15,837 nucleotides of DNA, taken from the NCBI GenBank assembly GCA_025061975.1, contig JANXBB010000033.1, positions 1 through 15,837 of the forward strand, read 5' to 3'. How positions within the stretch are numbered: the stretch's first letter is position 1; each line of letters opens with the position of its first letter. This DNA comes from Caldifarciminota bacterium. GTDB lineage: Bacteria > Hydrothermota > Tepidihabitantia > Tepidihabitantales > CAIPLT01. Below, piece after piece: positions 7,167 through 14,188 of the stretch. The position numbers and the translations under genes are program-made. The notes beneath the pieces were generated by a model. The model had not been told where the DNA came from, made no database searches, and was given only the letters and a program-made list of their open reading frames with translations.

Positions 7167-10100
7167 GTATATAATAACAAACTTACCGATCTGAGTTCCA
7201 GTTTCAGCCTCAACATGGAAAATATAAACCCCGGGTGCTGGTTTTTGACCAGATTCTGTTAGTAAATCCCAATCTTCGTCGCCTCCGGAACCAAGTGGTA
7301 CGTTGCCGGAATCTTTAATATTTGTTGCATCATGGGTAATAATTTTAATCAGATCCCCGGCAAAATTATAAATCCGAATTGTACATTTATCGGGCAAATT
7401 AATAAATTTAATTTTGCGATAATCCGGATGCCGTTCCCATTCATTACGGACTAAATATGGATTAGGCACTACTTTTACCTTAAGTCCTCGCACAATGCTA
7501 TCTTGAGAAAGTACCATAGGAGTAGAAATTATTTGATATTGCGTATAACTCGGAGCATTAGTTAACCTTTTTGAGTAAACTATCCAGGTATCACCTTCGT
7601 TGGGCAAAATTCTAATAGGCTGGGTGTTGTTAAAATTAAATTGCGAACCGCAAATTGTCATATATATTGTAAAATTAAGTCGCAATGTATCTGTTCCTAA
7701 AGAAAAACTCCAACCATCGGCAGAGTCCACATCAAGTGTCAAACTGCGCATCCGTCGATAGGGTACAAATTCATTTAATGTTAAATCGTAAACTTCACAA
7801 GTTAGTGGACTTTGAGGATCATTGGTTCGTTTCTTTTTCCAGACGATTCTATAATCTGAGCCCCGATATGCCCAAAGTGCAAAATTATTAGTTACCGCCG
7901 GAATAGCTAAAGATTCTTGTGGATAACTCCCTGATTTCACAACTACCCGATCGAACGACTGAGTTGGTATTACATCCATTCTAAACTTCATTCGTAAATC
8001 ACAAATTGGCATATTGGCCCATGTAGTATCAACTCGGATCTTCTTATGAATTGACCCATCTTGATAAACTGTATCATAAGAAGTTTCTTTAATGTTAATT
8101 ATTACACTATCGAATATCGTTGGATGGTAGACCACTTCATCAGCATTATTTCTGATGTCTCGAACAAATTCCTGAGGTCCAATTACGGTATCACCGGATT
8201 TGTTTAAAACAACATAGCTATATTTTGGAATAGTAGTAGATCCGCTACCATAAGGCTTTGGTGCTAAAAATTTTACAGTATAGGTATCGGCTTTTATTGC
8301 ATAAGGGGTAAGAGCGACCGGATTGAAATCAAGGTTGAGTCTAGGCCCTCCAATTAATTTTGTAACAGTAAAAACCGGTGATCGATAATTACCTGGATCG
8401 GTCCTTGCTTGAGTAACTTTAGCAACGATTCCAGATTCTAAGCTTAAATGATAAGTATCAGCGGGATTAGGATCGCCACCTAATGTGTTAATATCGTAAG
8501 CAGTTACCGCATAATAATAAGGAAATCCTAATCGAATGTTATTAGAATCAATATAGGCATAAGTCAAACCTTTATCTGTTGCCCGAGTTCGAAGTGATTC
8601 AGGTGCAGTTGTGTCTTCGTAAACCATACCATCAATCTTGTCAAACTGATCTAAAAGCTGCCACTCTCCGGGATTTCCGGTTAAACTCCGATAGATCTTG
8701 TAACCTTGAAAGTCATATTGACGATAGAATGGATTTCGTAATGTTGCTGCTAAAGTAAAGAACCGGTCAGGAGTACGTTCTGCAATATCATCCCAGATAA
8801 GAGTTATTTTCCCTTCGCCGGGAATCAAAGTCAAATTAGGTGAAGGAGGTGCTTCTGGCATGATCCAAAAATTATCGTAAGCTGCTTGGGCCGCAGCAGA
8901 AGCTAATGCTAACTGATATAAATCCCCCACTCCTTGAACCGGATTCGAAGGTGCAGCAATAACTGCTATTGTAATTGTTGCAATTTCTCCTGGCGCTAAA
9001 TTAAATGGTCCAGACGATTGTAAAAAACGTTTATCATTAGGTGCCGGATCGATCGAATCAAACGGTGAGTAAACCGGTGGAGATTCCCAATAATTATAAC
9101 CAGCCATTGCTAAATACTGGGTATAATTAGTAACCGGATCACCTGCTTGTAGAGTAAACATTTTAAACGAAGTCATTCCAAGTTGTTCTAATTCAGCCGG
9201 CTCATCGATGAGCCCGTTCCCATTATTATCAATGTTGTCCGGGCCTTCGTCGATAATTCCGTTTCCATTATTATCTATTCCATCATTATATGCATAAGGA
9301 CTTTGGAGAAAATCAAATCCTACAAAACCCGGCGGTGTAGCCCACCCTTCATTAAAATCATTATCGTAACAATACCCAACGTTATCTACAAATACCGAGT
9401 CTGTACCGATACGGTTCTTGATATATTTTCTTAAAACAAGCCCCAGCATGTCGTCGTTGGCTCCTCCAATATCTGGATCACAAACCATTCCTAAATACAT
9501 CCGCTTAATGGTGTCGGTTGTTACATTTCGAACATGTAACACAAAAAATACAATATCTCGGTTCCATGGTAAATTCCAAGCATATGTATACTGATAAATT
9601 TCGATCCCAATGGGAATTTTGGGAGTGGTATGAAAATCCGGATCGCGGTCATTAAAAACAGTCCAAGCATCATATGAAGAAGTTGTTGTTCGTGGTATCG
9701 GATATAAATAACCTACAATGGTTTCGCCTGTGCCGGTTGGAATTTTTAATGGAGTACTCAGGGAATCTCTCATACTTACGGGAAAATCATTTATCTGGGG
9801 CGGCCAATCTTCGGGATAAATGTAAACTCGTTCAAAATTACGGCTGCTATACCCCCCAGGGGCATTATCCCATGCACCTGGAGTAAATTCACTACGTCCC
9901 GAACTTGGATTATATCCACAAGTAACCAAGGTTTCGGTTCGTGAAGGCATCGCTCCGACCCATATGCCTGCTCCATAGATGTAAAAATTTCCGCTTCCTT
10001 TAGGCCATTCGCCTCCCGGGCGTCCTATTCCATATCCAAAAGTTCCATAATTTGTTATTGGAATTCGCCACTGATTTTTACCATACCATTTAAAATCAAG

Positions 10101-10208
10101 GATTCGATCGAACTTCTGGGGCTGCTGTTCTTGAGTTCGGGCTATAAGCAAGTTAATTGATATTATGTTTAATATCACCAATATTAATTTTATAGATTTT
10201 ATTTTCAT
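7164..10208 (-). CDS. Large secreted multidomain protein with Ca-binding-like repeats and FlgD/type-A sorting-like C-terminus
   Basis: Protein of 1014 residues, exported: MKIKSIK then a hydrophobic stretch (8-22) forms a signal peptide. The N-terminal half (about 30-450) is a beta-rich region of a kind seen in uncharacterised FCB proteins, with no enzyme motif I recognise. It includes two tandem acidic DNNGNG loops (309-338) that look like calcium sites. Residues about 455-575 resemble a fibronectin type III-like domain (PSPNLTLIPGEGKITLIWDD, later GYKIYRS and YYYAVTAYD). The C-terminus (about 908-1014) starts at VKVVPNPYLV, contains IRIYNFAGDLIKII and ends APGVYIFHVEAETG..GKFVIIY, the pattern of FlgD-like or type-A sorting domains. 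It lies between the TonB-dependent receptor and the PorV-like gene with 9-nt gaps. A surface partner of the receptor and cargo of the PorV-like protein is the most economical reading. Function is unknown. Confidence 0.85.
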   Translation of the reverse strand: MKIKSIKLILVILNIISINLLIARTQEQQPQKFDRILDFKWYGKNQWRIPITNYGTFGYGIGRPGGEWPKGSGNFYIYGAGIWVGAMPSRTETLVTCGYNPSSGRSEFTPGAWDNAPGGYSSRNFERVYIYPEDWPPQINDFPVSMRDSLSTPLKIPTGTGETIVGYLYPIPRTTTSSYDAWTVFNDRDPDFHTTPKIPIGIEIYQYTYAWNLPWNRDIVFFVLHVRNVTTDTIKRMYLGMVCDPDIGGANDDMLGLVLRKYIKNRIGTDSVFVDNVGYCYDNDFNEGWATPPGFVGFDFLQSPYAYNDGIDNNGNGIIDEGPDNIDNNGNGLIDEPAELEQLGMTSFKMFTLQAGDPVTNYTQYLAMAGYNYWESPPVYSPFDSIDPAPNDKRFLQSSGPFNLAPGEIATITIAVIAAPSNPVQGVGDLYQLALASAAAQAAYDNFWIMPEAPPSPNLTLIPGEGKITLIWDDIAERTPDRFFTLAATLRNPFYRQYDFQGYKIYRSLTGNPGEWQLLDQFDKIDGMVYEDTTAPESLRTRATDKGLTYAYIDSNNIRLGFPYYYAVTAYDINTLGGDPNPADTYHLSLESGIVAKVTQARTDPGNYRSPVFTVTKLIGGPRLNLDFNPVALTPYAIKADTYTVKFLAPKPYGSGSTTIPKYSYVVLNKSGDTVIGPQEFVRDIRNNADEVVYHPTIFDSVIINIKETSYDTVYQDGSIHKKIRVDTTWANMPICDLRMKFRMDVIPTQSFDRVVVKSGSYPQESLAIPAVTNNFALWAYRGSDYRIVWKKKRTNDPQSPLTCEVYDLTLNEFVPYRRMRSLTLDVDSADGWSFSLGTDTLRLNFTIYMTICGSQFNFNNTQPIRILPNEGDTWIVYSKRLTNAPSYTQYQIISTPMVLSQDSIVRGLKVKVVPNPYLVRNEWERHPDYRKIKFINLPDKCTIRIYNFAGDLIKIITHDATNIKDSGNVPLGSGGDEDWDLLTESGQKPAPGVYIFHVEAETGTQIGKFVIIY
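9195..9284 (-). repeat. Tandem 45-nt coding repeat (two acidic Ca-binding-like loops)
   Basis: Two consecutive 15-codon units encode DGIDNNGNGIIDEGP and DNIDNNGNGLIDEPA (residues 309-323 and 324-338 of the 1014-residue protein). The DxDxDG-like spacing of acidic and Asn residues resembles EF-hand or thrombospondin-3 calcium loops. Core codons are conserved at DNA level while third positions differ, so this is an old duplication. Confidence 0.8.
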
Positions 10209-10212
10209 AGAT

Positions 10213-10220
10213 CCCCCCTA
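10213..10220 (-). promoter_or_regulatory. Ribosome binding site of the 1014-residue protein, overlapping the receptor stop codon
   Basis: The - strand reads TAGGGGGG, then ATCT, then ATG. The TAG stop of the TonB-dependent receptor begins a G-rich Shine-Dalgarno sequence four bases before the start at 10208. Confidence 0.78.
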
Positions 10221-13028
10221 AAATTCAAAATCAACCCCGAATCGTATTTGCCTCGGAGGTCCATAATTCATAGGATTATTAACAAAGTCTCGCCATGCAG
10301 TTAGATATGAAACATACTCTTCATAATCATCAACCACGCCATTTGAATTTATATCCCGCGCCGGATGATAACTAGCATAAAGCAATGTTACGTCATCGTT
10401 GGGATTAATGGATCTAGTAGCATAAGTATGCGCATTACCATCGTCATCAGGGCGACCGGTATAACCATAAACCCACTCAATATTTTTCGTATTAAATAAA
10501 TTAGTAATATCACACGTAAGATTAAATTTAACTCTCCCAATTGTAATCCCTTTTACAATTTTTAAATCTGCTGACCAACGTGGAGGCATTCGTAATGAAT
10601 TTTTTTCACCGGTTCTCCGTCCACTGTTAAGCCCTTGTCGCAACTCAGCTTCCCGTGGAGTGTACGGAAGTCCGGAACCGTAACTAAACAAAACTGTAGC
10701 TTTCAAGTTCCTTGCTAAAACAACAAAATAGTCGTCAGGAAAATCGACTCCTAAATCTAATTTCAATGAATGACGTTCGTCAAAATCTAACGTATATTCG
10801 CGCTTGGGTGGTTCCATTTCTCGTCCACTTACCGGATCAACTCCATAGGCATAACGTTCGTAATAATACTCATATCCATAAGAAGCTGTACCCTTAGCGT
10901 AAGAGAGACCATAAGATAATCGACCTGACCAATAATTGGATAGTTGTTTTATAAAGCCGACTTCAATTCCTCGAACGTTTCCGTATTCTTCGTTGCAGAT
11001 TGGATAATATCCAGTAGGTACCGCAGGGATAAACCGAATGCCGATCAAATCATAAATATCTTTATAATAAGCAGTAAAATCTAAAGCAGCGACCGAGGAA
11101 ATAAGAACCTCGGAGCCTACTTCATAAGCCACAGTCTGCTGAGCTCTTAGATCCGGATTACCGATAATCATATTGCCACGCGAATATGCAAGCTGAGTTA
11201 TATTGTCAAATAAATAACGATATGCAGGAGTTTGATAAAAATGCCCATACGAGAATCGAAACTTTGCTTTTTCTCCGATGGGGAATGAGATTCCCAGCCG
11301 TGGTGATAATTTGTACTTCACTTGAGCGCGTACCATTGTTGGATCTTCAATATTTGTTGGATTCGCTCGCTTATAAGCTTTTGGATCTAGGTAGTCTAAT
11401 CTAATACCAGCTCGAACTACTAAATCTTCAAAATCCATCCGATCTTGAATAAAAACTGCGAGATTAACTGGCCGATAATTATAAAAATCATAAAAGGGAT
11501 TAGGATCCCAAGGCAAAGAGTTGTAGCGTCTGAAGAGAAAATTATTACGCAACTCGAACCCGGTTTTAAACTCGTGAACTTTCCCGATATTATGAGTTAA
11601 ATCACCTTTTATAGTATGAACTCTTGAACCATGGAAAAGAAAATACCTGTAATCACCCACACCATAGAAAAGATTATTAACACCAAATGGATTATTCACC
11701 ACATTGTTTCGTTGTTGTTCATAACCGGGTAAAATACCACTAATTGTCCTTTCAGTAGTGTCGGCTCTTACTGCATCTAACGCTTTAAACTGATAGTCCT
11801 GCCAAAATCTCCATCCAAACGTATATCCAAGTTCGCGCTCCTTTTCTAAGTCACGGACTGCAATAACCCGCTCGTCCCAAAAGTAACCATATCGAATAGT
11901 ATAAAATGTGTTTTTAGAAATCATATGATTAACCGAAATCCCTGCTTTGCGAACTCGTTCTTGACGAGACAAGAAATTGTCAAGATGATATTTAAATCCA
12001 ATTTGATTTAAAGCCCCTGAACCTTCGCGTTCAGATGGATATTGTTCCCATTGTTCTCGAGAAATAAAACCATCAGCGGTTAGTTTAAGTCCGGAAAGCT
12101 TCTGAGGAACATATGTAAATTTTGATGTTATCTTATAGTCTTGACGATTCTGATGAGGAAGCTTAAATTTTCGGGGTGCATAATCTTCAGCAACAAAAAC
12201 CTCACCTGAAAGAAAATATTTAAGTTTGTTAATAGGTAAAGGTCCACCAACTGAAATTTCGGCTCGATTATAACCAAAATTAACCGGATCGGGTAAAAAA
12301 GCATCAGAAGTATATTTGGCGCGTAAAGAAAATTTATCACGGCCTTCCCTGGTAACTACTGAAACGATCCCAGACATTGCCTCACCGTATTCAGCATCAA
12401 ACCCTCCAGAAATCACTAATACTTCAGCAGTTGCTTGAGGATTAATTCGAGCCGCTGAATACCCATATAATGGATCAGTTGTAGCAATGCCATCTACAAA
12501 ATACACAATTTCATCCGGCCGTCCGCCACGTAGATGTGAACCATATGATGGACTCTGAACGACGCCAGCAGATAAATTCACAATTGCACCTAAAGTAGCT
12601 ACCGGTAATTTATCAAAGTCGTCTTTTGTAATCACTCGTTGCGTTGCAGCTTGAGTTCGGACAATCAACGGCCGTTCAGCTGAAACCTCTACAGCTCCTA
12701 CAGGAATAACTGTCGACCGTAAGCTAAAATTGACAGTGATTGTTTGATCTGAAATTACTAAGACGTCGCTCATCCGCACCGGTTCATAACCCACGTAGCT
12801 AGCAATTATCGTATGAATTCCTGCCGGCACGTTAGTAATCAAATAAAACCCATTATTATCAGTAGCCGCTCCTAATGGAGTCCCTTCGATAACAATATTT
12901 ACGCCAACCAGAGGTTGTTTAGTATCTGCATCTGTCACCCGGCCAATAATTCGGCCGGTTTCACCAGCAAAGATAATACTTAACCCAAAGACAAATAATA
13001 TGCTTAATATCAATAATGTTTTATTCAT
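10218..13028 (-). CDS. TonB-dependent receptor with N-terminal carboxypeptidase-regulatory-like domain
   Basis: Outer-membrane receptor of 936 residues, expected to be energised by TonB and to import or handle a ligand. A signal peptide (1-21, ending FAG) is followed by a CarboxypepD_reg-like domain (about 24-104: GRIIGRVTDADTKQPLVGVN, then TDNNGFYLITNVPAG). The plug domain covers about 112-230 and shows RPLIVRTQAATQ, LRGGRPDEIVYFVDGIATTD and GGFDAEYGEAMSGIVSVVTR. The remainder is a long barrel rich in aromatic strands, ending in FGVDFEF with a terminal Phe as usual for barrel insertion. An acidic insert DINSNGVVDDYEEY (892-905) near the end resembles a calcium loop. No SusD homologue is adjacent, so this is not a standard SusCD pair. 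The ligand is unknown. It sits 9 nt after the putative lipoprotein gene and 9 nt before the large secreted protein. Confidence 0.93.
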   Translation of the reverse strand: MNKTLLILSILFVFGLSIIFAGETGRIIGRVTDADTKQPLVGVNIVIEGTPLGAATDNNGFYLITNVPAGIHTIIASYVGYEPVRMSDVLVISDQTITVNFSLRSTVIPVGAVEVSAERPLIVRTQAATQRVITKDDFDKLPVATLGAIVNLSAGVVQSPSYGSHLRGGRPDEIVYFVDGIATTDPLYGYSAARINPQATAEVLVISGGFDAEYGEAMSGIVSVVTREGRDKFSLRAKYTSDAFLPDPVNFGYNRAEISVGGPLPINKLKYFLSGEVFVAEDYAPRKFKLPHQNRQDYKITSKFTYVPQKLSGLKLTADGFISREQWEQYPSEREGSGALNQIGFKYHLDNFLSRQERVRKAGISVNHMISKNTFYTIRYGYFWDERVIAVRDLEKERELGYTFGWRFWQDYQFKALDAVRADTTERTISGILPGYEQQRNNVVNNPFGVNNLFYGVGDYRYFLFHGSRVHTIKGDLTHNIGKVHEFKTGFELRNNFLFRRYNSLPWDPNPFYDFYNYRPVNLAVFIQDRMDFEDLVVRAGIRLDYLDPKAYKRANPTNIEDPTMVRAQVKYKLSPRLGISFPIGEKAKFRFSYGHFYQTPAYRYLFDNITQLAYSRGNMIIGNPDLRAQQTVAYEVGSEVLISSVAALDFTAYYKDIYDLIGIRFIPAVPTGYYPICNEEYGNVRGIEVGFIKQLSNYWSGRLSYGLSYAKGTASYGYEYYYERYAYGVDPVSGREMEPPKREYTLDFDERHSLKLDLGVDFPDDYFVVLARNLKATVLFSYGSGLPYTPREAELRQGLNSGRRTGEKNSLRMPPRWSADLKIVKGITIGRVKFNLTCDITNLFNTKNIEWVYGYTGRPDDDGNAHTYATRSINPNDDVTLLYASYHPARDINSNGVVDDYEEYVSYLTAWRDFVNNPMNYGPPRQIRFGVDFEF

Positions 13029-13033
13029 AACTA

Positions 13034-13040
13034 CCCCCTA
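13034..13040 (-). promoter_or_regulatory. Ribosome binding site of the TonB-dependent receptor, overlapping the lipoprotein stop codon
   Basis: The - strand reads TAGGGGG, then TAGTT, then ATG. The stop codon of the upstream gene and the G-run overlap, matching the arrangement at the next two junctions of the operon. Confidence 0.75.
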
Positions 13041-14096
13041 CTCAATCACTCTAACAGGTAATGCCCATACTGTTTTTGGCCAAAACGCTCGTGTGGGATA
13101 TGCAAGACCGCTCAACCCCAAAACTTCAATATAAAGATGATTTAATCCTAATTCGGAAAAGCTGATTTTTTTAGTTGCCACGTTATTCGACACCGGAAGA
13201 AAATATTTAGAAGTTAACTGACTACGACCCCAACTGATATATACCAAATAACTGTCACTTCCACTTAAAGTGATTTTAAGTTCAACCGAATCTCCTTGGT
13301 TTACGGTATATAAAGAATCAAGTTTAAATAAATTCATAATGCCGCGCCGATTATGCGTTGGCCTGTAACGAAATGTGTCAGTTTCTCCGGAAATCTTTTT
13401 AAGAATAATGTTACTTATTGTAGGCGCTAAAGAATTATCTGGCAGATAAGTGCCAAAACCTGTAAGATAACGCATGTAATATCTTGGAGCACCGTTTTCT
13501 TTCCTTAGTTCTAAATAGCGTCGAGCTTTATATCCAAAATGCCACTCAGCTTCCCGGGCGCTGTAATAATTTTTACTGATTGAAGTCACATAATAACTTA
13601 TTGTAGTCTCAGGTGGTGTTACTGTGGTATCAATTGCTGTATCCGGAGTAAAACGAATACGCCATACGCTGTCAACTCCAACAATTGCAATACAATCAGC
13701 TGAATCTTGATATGTTACATAACAAAATGTGTCTCGAGTTTCAATAGAATCGTTTTTACGCCCAAAAATGTATTCGGTAAAACGAGGACGTTCGGTAATA
13801 ACATAGCGAAAATCCCTAAATTTTGCGATTTTAATTAAACTGTCTATCGGAGTTGTGCGTCGAGCAGTATCCGAGGGCACAAGAGGGATACTTATATTTA
13901 AGGGATAACTCGGGGCATTTATCACTTTAAGACCGTTAATACTATCACGCCATATTGTAAGAACTTCGTTAACCGCCAACGAATCTTCTCGTGTTTCCCA
14001 TGGCCAGCGCATAAAACTCTCACGTTCACATGAAACACTCACCAATCCAACGAATAGAACTATTACACTTAAAAGAAAAAAATAGCTCTTATTCAT
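13038..14096 (-). CDS. Putative surface lipoprotein with Ig-like C-terminal region
   Basis: Unrecognised envelope protein of 352 residues from the chosen start. The frame extends upstream to an ATG at 14138, but the ATG at 14096 is better: AAAGGAG lies 4 nt before it and MNKSYFFLLSVIVLFVGLVSVSC forms a signal peptide. C23 could be lipidated, but the -3 residue is Ser rather than Leu/Val/Ile, so the lipobox is imperfect. The mature part starts acidic and polar. It then has a beta-rich middle (about 95-215) with repeated Thr/Asp stretches, and a C-terminal region (about 224-352, from APTISNIILKK to ALPVRVIE) that looks like an Ig-type sandwich. It is the first gene of the operon with the TonB-dependent receptor. 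It is much shorter than SusD proteins and lacks their helical TPR character. A receptor-associated lipoprotein is inferred from context only. Confidence 0.75.
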   Translation of the reverse strand: MNKSYFFLLSVIVLFVGLVSVSCERESFMRWPWETREDSLAVNEVLTIWRDSINGLKVINAPSYPLNISIPLVPSDTARRTTPIDSLIKIAKFRDFRYVITERPRFTEYIFGRKNDSIETRDTFCYVTYQDSADCIAIVGVDSVWRIRFTPDTAIDTTVTPPETTISYYVTSISKNYYSAREAEWHFGYKARRYLELRKENGAPRYYMRYLTGFGTYLPDNSLAPTISNIILKKISGETDTFRYRPTHNRRGIMNLFKLDSLYTVNQGDSVELKITLSGSDSYLVYISWGRSQLTSKYFLPVSNNVATKKISFSELGLNHLYIEVLGLSGLAYPTRAFWPKTVWALPVRVIE

Positions 14097-14100
14097 ATAA

Positions 14101-14107
14101 CTCCTTT
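14101..14107 (-). promoter_or_regulatory. Ribosome binding site of the putative lipoprotein, deciding its start
   Basis: AAAGGAG on the - strand, then TTAT, then the ATG at 14096. The longer frame beginning at 14138 has no comparable site and would put 14 polar residues before the signal peptide, so the shorter start is preferred. Confidence 0.82.
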
Positions 14108-14142
14108 TATCAATATGACACAAAGCAAACAATAACACATTT

Positions 14143-14184
14143 TACTGGGGGTAGCTATAGGGGACGGTATAGCTACCCCCAGTA
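14143..14184 (-). terminator. Perfect 17-bp inverted repeat, terminator-like or RNA-stabilising hairpin
   Basis: TACTGGGGGTAGCTATA (14143-14159) and TATAGCTACCCCCAGTA (14168-14184) are exact reverse complements around an 8-base loop. On the - strand the hairpin begins 4 nt after the stop of the upstream secreted-protein gene and lies 36 nt before the AAAGGAG site of the lipoprotein. No T-tract follows on the - strand (it reads AAATGTG), so a classical intrinsic terminator is not complete. On the + strand TATCTTTT follows the outer arm. The inverted repeat itself is certain; termination is a guess. Confidence 0.6.
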
Positions 14185-14188
14185 TCTT

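Noticed and set aside
10218..14096. A SusC/SusD nutrient-uptake pair
   Set aside because: The receptor fits SusC-like architecture, but the adjacent putative lipoprotein is short and beta-rich with no SusD features.
14097..14138. Longer start (ATG at 14138) for the putative lipoprotein
   Set aside because: It would place 14 residues before a clear signal peptide and has no ribosome site, whereas AAAGGAG sits before the ATG at 14096.
14101..14142. Promoter for the lipoprotein-receptor operon between the hairpin and the start
   Set aside because: TTGTTT and ATAAAA-like hexamers can be found, but the spacing is poor or the start point would overlap the ribosome site; not supportable by eye.
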